Positions 45,627 to 56,457 are shown, numbered from the stretch's first letter. The stretch: DNA of 64,000 nt from Ypsolopha sequella (GCA_934047225.1 OW203984.1:3729201-3793200), one strand, 5' to 3'. Notes: generated by a model from the letters alone, not told the origin. A program made the numbers and translations.

Positions 45627-48600
45627 ATGGATGATGCGCGACTCTTACGACTAGAAATGATGCATAAACAGCTAGAAAATTTAGTTCAAAAGGTGGAACT
45701 TTTACTACGAGGACAAGAAACAGTAACAATTAAAGAAGAAGAAGTCCGGAAGCTCAATAAGCAGTTGGATAGCTCGATTCATTGTTTATCAACAGAAATT
45801 AGTGAGTATATCGACAAAAGCACCAATGTTTTAGTTGAAAGGGTAAAAAGCTCTACGGAATTACAACTCAAGGCTGTAGAATGGAAAGCAGAACTTGAAA
45901 CATTAATCGAAACAGATATGACCAGCCAAATCAACCCTGTCACTCAAAGCACAAAATTACCAAAACTGACCTTACCCCATTTTAAGGGCGAAATATTGCG
46001 CTGGAATGAATTTTGGGACAGATTTGAAGGGGATATACACAAAAAGAACTTACCCGAAGCAGATAAACTATCTTATTTACTAAGTTGTCAAGAAGGAGAA
46101 GCTTTAGAAACGATTGAAGGCCTAAGCACCACCCATGCCAATTACCCAATTGCTGTTGAGACATTGAAAAGCAGATATGGGAATCATGAGATTCTTATAG
46201 ACGCCCATTACAAATCACTTCATAACTCACCTCAGGCAAAATACTCAGCAGTGGATTGCCGTGCCACATTAAATAGCGTAGAACGTCACCTCAGAGTACT
46301 TCAATCCCTTGGGGAAAAAATAGAAGGAAACCATTTTCGTACGATTATAACTAGCAAATTCCCAGAACAGGTTATTTATGAATTGAATCTGATAACTAAA
46401 GGTAAAGATATAAAAACAATACGAGAAGGTCTTAACAAAATTATCACGGCAATGGAAGTATCAAAAGGTGACGTGTCGGTACCCAGTACCTCTCAGGCAG
46501 ATATCACTACTGGGGCCTTGCAGGTGTATACGGAAACTAGACCACAACTTAAGAGAAGTGGACAATTACGGCGCAAACCAATAAAGAACACTAATGACAA
46601 ATTCCAAGGAAAAGCACAAAAAAGAAAACAGTCTCGAGGCACTCAAGGTACCGAACAGAAAAAAGTAAAAATGGGATGCGTATTTTGTCAGGGTGACCAC
46701 TATAACAGTAATTGTCCAGTCTTTAAAACGGTAGAGGAAAGAAAGGCTAAGCTAAAACAAAAATGCTATCAATGTTTTAAAGAAGGTCACAGAGTAGAAG
46801 GATGTCAATTCAAGAAACCCTGTTATTATTGTAAAGGAGATCATAATCAAGCTTTATGCTTCAAAAAACAAAGTATGGATACTTTTATTACCAAAACATC
46901 AAGTGATACCACTTCTAACTTAAATAATAATCAATCTTTTCTTCAGACGGCGACCGTGATAGTACGTCAGCAAAACTCAAACAGAACTAGAAGATGCAGA
47001 CTCGTTCTTGACAGTGGCAGTGCCCGAAGCTATATTTCAACACGCTTAGCAAAAGAACTGAACCTGCCTACTGTCAAACAAGACTTATTGATGATTTATG
47101 TATTTGGATCTGAAAAACCAACTGAAACTATTAGTCCATCAGCCGAAATTGAAATTGAAACAAAGCGTGGTGTAATAAAAACCATACATGTAAATATCGT
47201 GCCCCATATAACAGAGAGAATTCTAGTTTCAAACTTAGATGAATTTTCAGTTGATATTGTTGCGGATGATTGTTCTGTAGGTGAGAAAATAGATTTATTA
47301 ATTGGAAGTGATTATTATTTTTCATTTATTAAAAACAAAAGTATTAAGGTTCAGGATAATGTATTCTTGATTGATACTGAATTCGGATGGATGCTAACGG
47401 GGAAAATCCTGATGCAAAACAAGGAAGACATATTGACAATAATAACTTACTGCCAGTGCCAAGAGCCCGAGTCTGCATATTACACGGTACAAGATTTACC
47501 CCTCCGGGAAACTGATTTAAATTTTTTATGGGCTTTAGAGAGCATAGGCATCACTGACTCTCCAAAAGTCACCCGTGAAGAAGAAGCTGTGAAACATTTT
47601 AATGAGACAGTCAGATATGAAAGTCAGAGATATATGGTTAAATGGCCATGGATAACTTACCCTCCAGAGTTACCCACTAATTATGGGCTTGCTTATGGCC
47701 GATTATCTAGTCTGGTAAAGAGGCTAGACCAAGAGACAATAAAAGAATATGATTCCATTTTACAAGAACAACTAGCTGCTGATGTAATAGAAATCATAGA
47801 ACCTCAGCCTATTAAAAATTGTCAAAATACGCCACCAATCCATTACTTGCCACACCACATCATTAAGCAAGAAGGGAAAAGAGGTAGAATTGTCTATGAC
47901 GCATCGGCCAAATTAAAAGATAATAAAAGTCTCAATGAATGTATGTATCGAGGACCATCCTTGCTAGAAGATCTCACAGCACTCCTTTTAAAATTTAGGA
48001 TCAATCACATAGGAATCACAGCTGATGTCGAGAAGGCCTTTCTGCAAGTAGGCTTACAAAATGAAGATAGGGATGTTACAAGGTTCCTATGGATAAGAGA
48101 TTTAAGTAAAGGAGTTACAGAAGATAATCTTCTTCATCTCCGCTTCTGTAGAGTACCTTTCGGAATAATTTCCAGTCCATTTTTGTTAACCGCGACTATT
48201 CGTCATCATTTGTCAAGAAGGGATGAGAATCTCATGAAAGAAATAGCTGATAGATGTTACGTGGATAACTTGGTTACTGGAGCAGACTCTATCAGTAACG
48301 CACGTGACTTAATAAACAGGACTAGAGAGATCTTCAATGAACTATCCATGAACATAAGAGAATGGACATCTAACAATAAAAAATTAATGAAAACCATTCC
48401 AAACCAATATCGAGGCAAAGACACCAAACAAACGAAAGTTCTGGGGTTGATGTGGCAACTCGAAAGCGACACATTGAAGCTTAAGCTCAATGATAACCTT
48501 CTGAATAAAGAAAACATTTGCAAAAACAATAATAAGCGAGGAGTATTACGTACTTTAGCATCTCTGTACGATCCATGTGGCTTCGCAGCACCACTAATTT

Positions 48601-51080
48601 TACCAGCGAAGCTACTTTTACAAGAACTATGGAGAAGAAAGCTGAAATGGGATGTTCCTTTACCAGAAGATTTAGAAGAACAATGGAACAATGCCCTAAA
48701 TGCTCTACAAACCGCGAAGGAAATAGAAATTCCACGATTTGTAGGAAGTACAGCTGTGGAAGAGACTGAATGCGAACTTCACTGTTTTACAGATGCATCG
48801 AAAAACTCTTTCGCCGCAGTAACTTTTTTACGAATAAAGAATAAAAACGAAAAGAATTATAAGACAGTGTTCATCATGGCAAAATCACGTGTTACCCCGA
48901 TAACATACAAAGAAGATCTCAAAATACCAAAGTTAGAATTACTTGGATATGTCATTGGAAAAAGACTGTTAAACTATGTAAAAGATACCCTCGGAATATT
49001 AATTAAAAGACAATATCTTTGGACAGACAGCGGAATTGTCCTATACTGGATGAAATCAGAGAAACTGTTGCCACCATTTGTTTCGAGACGCATCAGTGAA
49101 ATTAAACAGAGCAAGGATATAGAATATCGTTATGTAAATACAGACAATAACCCAGCAGACCTTGCGACTCGTCCTGAGCTATGGGAATCTAAAAAAGAAT
49201 TGTGGTTCAATGGACCTCAATTTTTGTTACAAGAAGAAAACAAATGGCCTGTCCTACCAGAATGCGACGAGACCACTCTTAACATGGCCCCGGAAGGTCT
49301 GGACTTAAATCCAGATAATGACGATTCTGATATGCAAGAAATTGAACAGAGAGACAATTTGGGTGTTAACTATATGGAGATGAATGAAGAAGTGACAGAA
49401 AAAGAAATATACGAGACAGAAAATATAAAAGAGAACAACATCGAAGACCACAGATTGATAGAATTGAAGAAAATACAAAAATTATATTTCTCAGATGAGA
49501 TAATAGGTAAAGAAACCCACCTTACCAGGAATTTAGGACTTTTTAAAGATGTGGACGGATTGTTGAGGTGTAGAGGACGTTTCATGAACACAGTGTGCAG
49601 TTATGACAATAAACATCCAATCCTTATCCCCAAAGATTGTGAATTTACAGATAAATTAGTACAAGAAACCCACAAGAAAAATCATCATGTTGGGGCTTCG
49701 CACACTCTGAGCATTATACGCCAAAAATATTGGATACCTCATGGAAAAGCGAAGGTTCAAAGAATACTGAAGAAATGTTCTCAGTGCGTGAAACATGGCG
49801 GTGGTCCTTATAGACTTCCTCCCACCCCAGCCTTACCAACAGAACGTGCTAACTATAGTGCACCATTCACATACACTGGCCTAGATTATTTTGGACCAGT
49901 ATTTGTACAAAATAATGGAAAAACTGAGAAGCGTTGGGTCTGCCTATACACCTGTCTCGCAGTACGAGCCATTCATATGGAAGTAGTGAATGACTTGACA
50001 GCAGAAGAATGCCTCCTTGCACTTAGAAGATTCGTGTCTGCTAGAGGCCTGCCAGAACTGATCGTTTCGGACAATGCTTTACAGTTCAAATTATCTGCCG
50101 AGGTATTATCAAGCACATACTCGATGGAAAATAAAATACGATGGAAATTTATCCCTCAACTGAGTCCCTGGCATGGTGGCTTTTACGAGCGATTAGTTGG
50201 ACTTGTTAAGAACTGTCTTAAAAGAACACTAGGGAAACAGCTGCTAACTGATACCCAGCACTATACTGTCATAAAAGAAGTTGAAGCCGTAACAAATACA
50301 CGCCCCCTTACTAGTGTGGGCTCGGAGATTGAGTATGTACTAAGACCAGTTGATTTTTTGACTTTTGGCAAATGTATCACCATCATGCCATCAACTGATA
50401 GACCAGAACCAGGGGGCACAGTGACAAAACAGAATCTAATAGAAAGTTGGAAGAAAGGCCAAGTAATACTAGAAGAATTTAAAAGAATGTTCATCGGACA
50501 GTACCTTTACAGCCTGCGTGAGAGGTATCAGAATTCTCACAAACAACCTAGAATACAATCTACTAGAGAACCAAGTGTTGGAGATATAGTACAAATAAAA
50601 GGAGTAAGAAAGAACAGAGAAAACTGGAGAGTAGGAAAGATATTGTCTTTGATTCCAGGAGCCGATGGCGAATGCAGGGTAGCAAAGGTGGTATCTGAAA
50701 ATAAAGAATTTATTCGCTCGGTGGGTCACTTGTATCCACTCGAGGTAGAAGAAGACACGCCTTCTATTCCAGAATCTGGAAGCCAAGACGTATTAGAGTC
50801 ATCTTCCCTTGAAAGAGGTGAGATGACATCTGGTGAGATTCTACCATCCGATCTATCTACGCCAATAAAAGAATCATTAAATCAGGTAGAAATCATAGAT
50901 TCACAAGCGGTAAACACTAGAACTTCTACTACTGATGTACCACAAGAAATGGAAATGGGAAATGATGATGAAGAGATTATTGAGGGAGAAATTTGTACAG
51001 ACCGAAGTAGAAGAGGCGCAGCTTTAAGGGCAAGAGAAAAAATTGCCCAATGGACTCGCCAACTTGTTGCTCTCCTCTAA
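45627..51080 (+). CDS. BEL/Pao gag-pol polyprotein
   Basis: 1,817 residues from the first ATG (MDDARLLRL); the frame is open two codons further upstream. Gag region with LPHFKGEILRWNEFWDRFEG near residue 111. Three CCHC-like knuckles follow from about residue 350 (CVFCQGDHYNSNC, CYQCFKEGHRVEGC, CYYCKGDHNQALC). The aspartic protease is near 459 (LVLDSGSARSYIS). RT has ADVEKAF near 801 and YVDN near 877, RNase H has CFTDAS near 1053, and the integrase has an HH-CC finger from 1352 and a DDE triad: Asp in GLDYFG near 1418, Asp in SDNALQF near 1481, Glu in GGFYERLVG near 1521. Asn replaces the third RT Asp, as I recall in other Pao proteins. No stop or frameshift is present, so it is potentially active. 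Confidence 0.95.
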   Translation: MDDARLLRLEMMHKQLENLVQKVELLLRGQETVTIKEEEVRKLNKQLDSSIHCLSTEISEYIDKSTNVLVERVKSSTELQLKAVEWKAELETLIETDMTSQINPVTQSTKLPKLTLPHFKGEILRWNEFWDRFEGDIHKKNLPEADKLSYLLSCQEGEALETIEGLSTTHANYPIAVETLKSRYGNHEILIDAHYKSLHNSPQAKYSAVDCRATLNSVERHLRVLQSLGEKIEGNHFRTIITSKFPEQVIYELNLITKGKDIKTIREGLNKIITAMEVSKGDVSVPSTSQADITTGALQVYTETRPQLKRSGQLRRKPIKNTNDKFQGKAQKRKQSRGTQGTEQKKVKMGCVFCQGDHYNSNCPVFKTVEERKAKLKQKCYQCFKEGHRVEGCQFKKPCYYCKGDHNQALCFKKQSMDTFITKTSSDTTSNLNNNQSFLQTATVIVRQQNSNRTRRCRLVLDSGSARSYISTRLAKELNLPTVKQDLLMIYVFGSEKPTETISPSAEIEIETKRGVIKTIHVNIVPHITERILVSNLDEFSVDIVADDCSVGEKIDLLIGSDYYFSFIKNKSIKVQDNVFLIDTEFGWMLTGKILMQNKEDILTIITYCQCQEPESAYYTVQDLPLRETDLNFLWALESIGITDSPKVTREEEAVKHFNETVRYESQRYMVKWPWITYPPELPTNYGLAYGRLSSLVKRLDQETIKEYDSILQEQLAADVIEIIEPQPIKNCQNTPPIHYLPHHIIKQEGKRGRIVYDASAKLKDNKSLNECMYRGPSLLEDLTALLLKFRINHIGITADVEKAFLQVGLQNEDRDVTRFLWIRDLSKGVTEDNLLHLRFCRVPFGIISSPFLLTATIRHHLSRRDENLMKEIADRCYVDNLVTGADSISNARDLINRTREIFNELSMNIREWTSNNKKLMKTIPNQYRGKDTKQTKVLGLMWQLESDTLKLKLNDNLLNKENICKNNNKRGVLRTLASLYDPCGFAAPLILPAKLLLQELWRRKLKWDVPLPEDLEEQWNNALNALQTAKEIEIPRFVGSTAVEETECELHCFTDASKNSFAAVTFLRIKNKNEKNYKTVFIMAKSRVTPITYKEDLKIPKLELLGYVIGKRLLNYVKDTLGILIKRQYLWTDSGIVLYWMKSEKLLPPFVSRRISEIKQSKDIEYRYVNTDNNPADLATRPELWESKKELWFNGPQFLLQEENKWPVLPECDETTLNMAPEGLDLNPDNDDSDMQEIEQRDNLGVNYMEMNEEVTEKEIYETENIKENNIEDHRLIELKKIQKLYFSDEIIGKETHLTRNLGLFKDVDGLLRCRGRFMNTVCSYDNKHPILIPKDCEFTDKLVQETHKKNHHVGASHTLSIIRQKYWIPHGKAKVQRILKKCSQCVKHGGGPYRLPPTPALPTERANYSAPFTYTGLDYFGPVFVQNNGKTEKRWVCLYTCLAVRAIHMEVVNDLTAEECLLALRRFVSARGLPELIVSDNALQFKLSAEVLSSTYSMENKIRWKFIPQLSPWHGGFYERLVGLVKNCLKRTLGKQLLTDTQHYTVIKEVEAVTNTRPLTSVGSEIEYVLRPVDFLTFGKCITIMPSTDRPEPGGTVTKQNLIESWKKGQVILEEFKRMFIGQYLYSLRERYQNSHKQPRIQSTREPSVGDIVQIKGVRKNRENWRVGKILSLIPGADGECRVAKVVSENKEFIRSVGHLYPLEVEEDTPSIPESGSQDVLESSSLERGEMTSGEILPSDLSTPIKESLNQVEIIDSQAVNTRTSTTDVPQEMEMGNDDEEIIEGEICTDRSRRGAALRAREKIAQWTRQLVALL

Positions 51081-51106
51081 ATCATTACATTTCTGGCTGT
51101 TGGGAG

Positions 51107-51643
51107 TGTCGCGAAGAACGCGAACCTTAAAAAACATTGCTAAGTTTCGAAATGAGTATTTTCATTTTTGTTGTTGGCAACATTTTCGTGTAAGGAAGGT
51201 GGTAAGAAAAAGAAAAAATATGTTTGACAGATAGGAAAACGGCGCGAACTGCGACGGCAGAAAAAATAGGATAGAGAAGAAGGCGAGGAGATACGAGGTT
51301 GAGAGGCAGATGAGAGGAGTCTGGTGAGTTGCTTTAGTATATCTGAATAGTTCATTTGTGTTCAATAGAAGTGAGGATGATAGAATTGTAGAATTTAGAA
51401 TGTTTGACAGAGAACAAGAGAATGCGAGGCATGGGCAAGCTATTGGGGTGTAGGGAGGCTTGCTGGGGAAAGAAAGAATCCCCATGTTATACTGTCAGAC
51501 GTTGAGAATTGAGATAAAGAAAGAAAAGAAGTTGTTTAATCTATCAGCCATCAATGATGTTTGATAGTTTCTATTAGAATGTCTTGTCGTCATGTCTTTA
51601 GAACTCGGGCCATCTGAGTACATCCGGATAAGACGCGGCGACA
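51107..51643 (+). repeat. 3' LTR of the BEL/Pao element
   Basis: Same sequence as the 5' LTR. It starts 26 bp after the gag-pol stop and is followed by the GGTGT target duplication. Confidence 0.9.
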
Positions 51644-51965
51644 GGTGTCACGCGTCTAGATAAAGTGCGAAACGAATATGTGAGAGGCTCTTTTAAGGTT
51701 GCACCTATTACTGAAAAGTTAACGGAAAGCAGATTGAGATGGTATGGACATGTGATGAGGCGAGAGGAAAACTAAAGAAATCTATTAACATTCCAAATAA
51801 ACCAAGAGGCAGAGGACGACCACCATCAACCTGGTGGTCCAATATCGAGAGGGAAATTAAAGACCAGAAGACGGGATAGAATATCCTGGCGCCGACATAC
51901 GAGGAGGCTCGACCCCAGCTGAACTGGGAAGAGGGCTAGAGAAAGAAGAAGAAAGGGTTCCGTGG

Positions 51966-52440
51966 ACCACTGAGAATTATTCCAGTTAACTTTTGGGCAG
52001 ATGCCTGTTTATTTCTCAATTTGTTGAATAATGTCTAAGTACCTGATATTTTTAAGAAGAGTTTGATAGATTTATTAACAACAACCTGAATTACTTAATT
52101 AATATAAATGGATTTTTATTCATTTAATTGTTATTACAATTTAATCACAGAAAATTTTATACAAAAAACACAAGAGAAAAATAAATACTGTAACATTTAA
52201 AAACTAAACTAACTATAAATTAAAATTACCTATCAATATACAAATATAAACAAAATAAAACTGTAGTAAATTAATTATATACATAATTAGTATTAAATTA
52301 TAAATAATACTTAAAATAAAGACTAACTACAGTCTACTATTAAATCTTTGTTAAAAATAAATACCCTTTTTACAACAACCATTTAAGTCAACAGTTTATT
52401 TTATTTAGATTCATATTTTCATAAGAATTATCTAACAACA
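51966..52440. repeat. AT-rich sequence with R2-like 3' UTR match
   Basis: 52203-52267 (AACTAACTATAAATTAAAAT, then TTACCTATCAATATACAA) matches 61459-61523, the 3' untranslated region of the R2-like element. A 3' fragment of that family, same orientation, probably lies here; no coding part was found. Confidence 0.55.
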
Positions 52441-52750
52441 TCTAACTATGTCTCTATACAGGCCAAAAATCTAAATTTGATGAAACACCATCATAATAGC
52501 TGTAAGGATATCGTGAATATTGCCTTGTTTTCACGCAAAGTTTAGCAAGTTGCATAATTTGTATCTATACTGGAAATGAAAAAAGAGAGAAATACAGACG
52601 TCGTTCATGTAAAGAAGACCAAGTTTATACACTTTTTTTATAAAAAACAGTTACCGTTTCATAGAAAACAGTTTTTTCCTGAAACCATTGAAAAATTCGG
52701 CGCTTTTGAATATGTCACTATTTTTCACCTCTTGAGAGATGGGTCGGAGT
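52440..52750 (+). repeat. dispersed repeat, copy 2 of the 5480-5830 sequence
   Basis: Reverse complement of the core of the fold-back element at 4812-6460. It contains CTAACTATGTCTCTATACAG at the start. It shares the conserved short frame KKERNTDVVHVKKTKF. No inverted arms are seen around this copy. Confidence 0.6.
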
Positions 52751-52840
52751 GCGGTATGAGAGGGGAGAGAAACATATATAAAGATGTGTGCAATGTTTCA
52801 TTGGGGTCTAAAGCAATCATTACGTCAGAAACACCTAAAG

Positions 52841-53466
52841 TAGGGGTCTTCAACATTTTTTAGCTGGAGGGCCAATAATCTATTCCAGGTCTGTCAAAGG
52901 GCCGCACATTGCCGCACGTAAACATACCACCTCAACAATAATTGAAAACAAAACAAGTGAATTAAAAATGTCTTATCTACAGGGTGTAAATGCAAAACCA
53001 AGAATCTCTTTAGGGTATGAAAATATACACGATACTGATACGATTACGATAAAAAAAGTATACTTTAAATTTTTAGCAAAAATTATATTGTTTTCCTAAG
53101 ATCCAGCTACGCACTCTTATTAAGGCAGTTCATTCACCCCGTAGTGCGGTAATGACCAATCACATTGAGTAATTATGTTCTGTGCTACTGACGCTATCAG
53201 AGGTCAACGACCAGCGAGAGTGTCCACCGGATTAGAGTATTTCAAGTTTAACAAATCGTGTTATTATGTGGTACTGCTACATAAAAAAAAATTGCCGCTA
53301 TTTTTTTAAACACTGTATGATTCATACTAACATACCCTTGAAGGATTCTTGCCTTTGCTTTTACACCCTGTATAGAATAGATGAAAATTTCCTTAGCCTC
53401 TGAGGGCCGCAAAAAATGTCCCGGCGGGCCGCATGCGGCCCGAGAGCCGCGGGTTGAAGATCCTTG
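52841..53466. mobile_element. hAT-like MITE with 8 bp duplication
   Basis: The ends TAGGGGTCTTCAAC and GTTGAAGATCCTTG are inverted. The duplication ACCTAAAG lies at 52833-52840 and 53467-53474; 8 bp is diagnostic of the hAT superfamily. GGGCCGCA-rich subterminal sequence is typical. No transposase ORF. A smaller MITE is nested inside. Confidence 0.85.
52978..53372. mobile_element. MITE nested in the hAT element, CAGGGTG-type end
   Basis: The ends TACAGGGTGTAAATGCAAAA and GCTTTTACACCCTGTA are inverted over about 35 bp (also CCAAGAATC/GATTCTTG). Its terminal motif is shared with 9345-9804. No coding sequence. Confidence 0.7.
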
Positions 53467-53561
53467 ACCTAAAGCATTTACATGGCAGCTGAGCGGAATG
53501 GCCCCCTTAATACCCAGTGTATAATGAGTGAATAAAACACTATCTTTAGCTGTACGAGTAT

Positions 53562-53943
53562 ATGATACAAGGGCGCAAAGGAATAAATTACGAGGACGAT
53601 TTAAAACACGAGCGTAGCGAGTGTTATAAACGTAACCGAGTAATTTATTGCTCTTACGCCCGTGTATCATACTACGTTTTTCAATGCATAGTGTGAGGAA
53701 ATGAAAACAAATATAATCTTGTGAACTTTAAATTATGACTGGCTCAAAAGGATTGTATCCAGAGCCGTTAAACAGTGGAAAAAAAGTATATCATCTATGG
53801 TACACAGGAAAGGCTGCAAGTTAGCCAACCATTGCAAACAAATAAAAAAAATAAAAAAAATAAAGCCCTAGGGCAAAATAATCGACTTTCTGTTCGGTTT
53901 TGATGCATAAAAAGTGGGCCTTTACGAGCACATGCATTGAAAA
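53562..53943 (-). repeat. 390 bp fold-back repeat (family A), copy 2
   Basis: Minus-strand copy. Its flanks (TATCTTTAGCTGTACGAGTA and ATTATAAAACTCTTAAATCA) occur nearly joined at about 55195-55245, an apparent unoccupied paralogous site. That helps define the ends. Confidence 0.8.
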
Positions 53944-54319
53944 GACAATTATAAAACTCTTAAATCATTTAAAGTATTACATTACGTAATTCTTCTTCTT
54001 CTTCTTCTAAATTCTTTATAGCACAAAACACAGTTTAATGTACAACAGGTGGACTTAATGCTAGAAGCATTTTCTCCCAGTCCATCCGACAGAAAGTACA
54101 AGAAAGTTACAGAGGCAGGTGTGCAAAAAGGCTTTGCAATTTTAAATTTTAAACAAGAAATAAAACGTAAGAAATACATTCATGTACTGATATATAGTTT
54201 TGTAATTAAATACTAATAATATAAAAAGTAAGCTTCAGAAAAATATATAGATATTATAAAAATAAGAAGACAATTAATACTACATAAATACTTATAACGT
54301 TACGAATATATGAATATAT
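53944..54319. other. retroposon-end fragments, no gene
   Basis: Contains CTTCTTCTTCTTCTAAATTC and TTTATAGCACAAAACACAG near 53990, which look like the reverse of a LINE or SINE 3' end. Otherwise AT-rich and featureless. Confidence 0.45.
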
Positions 54320-54584
54320 AAGGTCTTTCAATTTAAATAGAAAGTAATTTAGAAGGTGATTCAGTATTGTTAGTAGATCACATTCCATTCCACAACAAAG
54401 CACTTTTTTTTGCGCGAACTTTTTTTTCGCTTCTCAGTACAAAGTGGTTCGATCAGCTGACTCAGTTTGTATGGACAAGTGAAAAAAAAGTTCGCGCAAA
54501 AAAAAGTACTTTTCAGTGGAATTTGATGTATTAACGATACTGAATCACCTCCTAAATTACTTTCCATTTAAATTGAAAGACCTT
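54320..54584. mobile_element. short TIR element, intact relative of 25574-28208
   Basis: 265 bp with about 70 bp TIRs starting AAGGTCTTTCAATTTAAA. The core contains GATCAGCTGACTCAGTTTGT. It is the undisturbed counterpart of the element split by the tyrosine recombinase segment. Confidence 0.85.
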
Positions 54585-54639
54585 GTACATTAAAATAAAC
54601 TTACATAAAACAATATTAAAACATGTGCATATAATATAA

Positions 54640-55032
54640 TTTTCAATGCATGTGCTCGTAAAGGCTTACTTTTAATGCATCAAAACCGAACAGAAAGTCG
54701 ATTATTTTGCCCTAGGGCTTTATTGTTATTATTTTTTTTTAATTTGTTTGCTATGGTTGGCTAACCTGCAGCCTTTCCTGTGTACCATAGATGTTATACT
54801 TTTTTTCCACTGTTTAACGGCTCTGGATACAATCCTTTTGAGCCAATTATAATTTTAAGTTCACAAGATTGTATTTGTTTTCATTTCCTCACACTATGCA
54901 TTGAAAAACGTAGTATGATACACGGGCGTAAAAGCAATAAATTACTCGGTTACGTTTAAAACACTCGCTACGCTCGTGTTTTAAATCGTCCTCGTAATTT
55001 ATTCCTTTGCGCCCTTGTAGCATAAACTACTA
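54640..55032 (+). repeat. 390 bp fold-back repeat (family A), copy 3
   Basis: 393 bp, same ends as copy 1, with the apex CTCGCTACGCTCG and the CCCTAGGGCTTT block present. Confidence 0.8.
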
Positions 55033-55643
55033 TTAAGACGAGAGTAAATTACTAGTAGTGAAATTTTCAGATTGCTATGTTGCTACCAGATCTAATGAAT
55101 TTTGCTAAGATAATGTCAAATAAGATAAATATCAAATAATCAATCTGGACGCGCAGTATAATACCCAAAATATAATTAATGATTAAATCACTATCTTTAG
55201 CTGTACGAGTATAATAAGTCAATTATAAAACTCTTAAATCATTTAAATTAAAGTATTACATTACATAATTGTGAAATTGAAACACGGGCGGATTGTGATG
55301 TAAATGAATAATAATAATAATAATAAAATTCTTTATTGCACAAGATAAAAATTTCGTACATAGGCGAGCTTAATACTATTTAGTATTCTCTACCAGCTAA
55401 CCTTTGGTAATTGGGAAGTTGTTGAGATGAATGAATGAATAAACACTTTATTGCACAGAAAATCAAAATAAAACACAGAACAGAGAATAACAAAAGGCAA
55501 GGGCGGACTTATTCCTTAAAGAAATTTCTTCCAGTCAACCGATGGTGTGGAGAAAGAAAAATTTTAAAAGTGAAGTTATCATATTTGTGCAAAAAGAAAA
55601 ATAATCTTCTTCAAGCCTAATATTTTAATATGCTACTTACTAA
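55033..55643. repeat. LINE 3' tails and unoccupied-site sequence
   Basis: 55195-55290 is the empty-site relative of the flanks of family A copy 2. 55310-55425 is a reverse LINE 3' end (TTCTTTATTGCACAAGATAA) related to 24931-25045. A second one begins about 55435 (AACACTTTATTGCACAG). The 61-residue frame there is not a gene. Confidence 0.55.
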
Positions 55644-55913
55644 TATACAAGGTGACTTTCTGATCATCGTCCAAATTCATACTGGTGGCTTGGTAAGTGA
55701 TCAGTATCATGGATCAATAACAATTTTTGTGAAATTCGTAAAATGAAATTTCGACTCCCCATAGTGATTCACTCGGGACTGAAAGTTAATTTCTATGGGA
55801 AGCCGAAATTTTATTTCACGAATTTCACAAAAATTGTTATTGATCCAAGATACTGATCACTTATCAAGCCTCCAGTATGAATTTGGACGATGATCAAAAA
55901 GCCACCTTGTATA
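55644..55913. mobile_element. MITE with about 105 bp TIRs
   Basis: TATACAAGGTGACTTTCTGA at the left and its inverse, ending CCACCTTGTATA, at the right. The arms nearly meet in the middle, so the element is an almost complete palindrome of 270 bp. Confidence 0.85.
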
Positions 55914-56088
55914 TTTATAATGTTATATTAATTTGTCATATTTTCCACGGGTTTCGTTCCCACTATTACGATACTATAAACCCAAAAAATCAAGCAGTTT
56001 CATAGAGACGACCCAAATATGAATACCACGCGAGACAAGTTTGTTTATTATATTTTATTTGTTTTCATCAAGGATTTCATGAAGGATC

Positions 56089-56448
56089 ATCCATCAGCCT
56101 AATTCGTCCACTGCTGGACATAAGCCTTTCCAGGACTTTGCCACTCCCGGCGGTCATCCTGGAAGAATTGTGCATACTCTCACACGCTAGACAGGCGGGT
56201 TGGTGAGCGCGGTGCCGGAACCCACGCAACAGTAACGCCGCTGCCCGTCACTAGTCTGTTCAATATAAAGCCCGGCTTTTAGGGATATACCGCCGCCCAT
56301 CGGTCCCAGGCATTGTGGGCCTCCTGGTTTTTTGCCTGTGAGCTGTCCTTATACTCTCTCCCGAATTACTTCGAGGGGGTCTCCAAGTAAGATGGTGGTA
56401 CCTCCACAGTCGAGCCTGGCATCAGCTACCACCTGTGTATACACAAAT
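56089..56448 (+). mobile_element. SINE-like retroposon, copy 3
   Basis: Same family as 19948 and 32064. Flanked by the 9 bp repeat ATGAAGGAT (56080-56088 and 56449-56457). Ends near CATCAGCTACCACC with no poly(A). Confidence 0.75.
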
Positions 56449-56457
56449 ATGAAGGAT

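Larger units (their letters stand above)
43440..51643 (+). mobile_element. complete BEL/Pao LTR retrotransposon
   Basis: 8,204 bp from LTR to LTR, flanked by the 5 bp duplication GGTGT (43435-43439 and 51644-51648). Both LTRs are 537 bp, start TGTCGCGAAG and end GCGGCGACA. A purine-rich GTTGGGAG precedes the right LTR as a polypurine tract. One uninterrupted gag-pol frame fills the interior and there is no envelope gene. Intact structure and matching LTRs mean recent insertion. Confidence 0.93.
43429..51950 (+). pseudogene. LINE 3' fragment split by the BEL/Pao element
   Basis: Left piece 43429-43439 and right piece 51644-51950. The right piece translates as VTRLDKVRNEYVRGSFKVAP then RLRWYGHVMRREEN, the end of a LINE reverse transcriptase ORF, followed by PRGRGRPPSTWW in another frame. 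The outer flanks GAAAGGGTTCCATGG (43414-43428) and GAAAGGGTTCCGTGG (51951-51965) are probably the LINE's own duplication, and the fragment ends in GAAGAAGAA. Confidence 0.7.

Noticed and set aside
53248..53670. 140-residue open frame on the minus strand
   Set aside because: It spans the hAT element, its nested MITE and a fold-back repeat, so it cannot be one gene.
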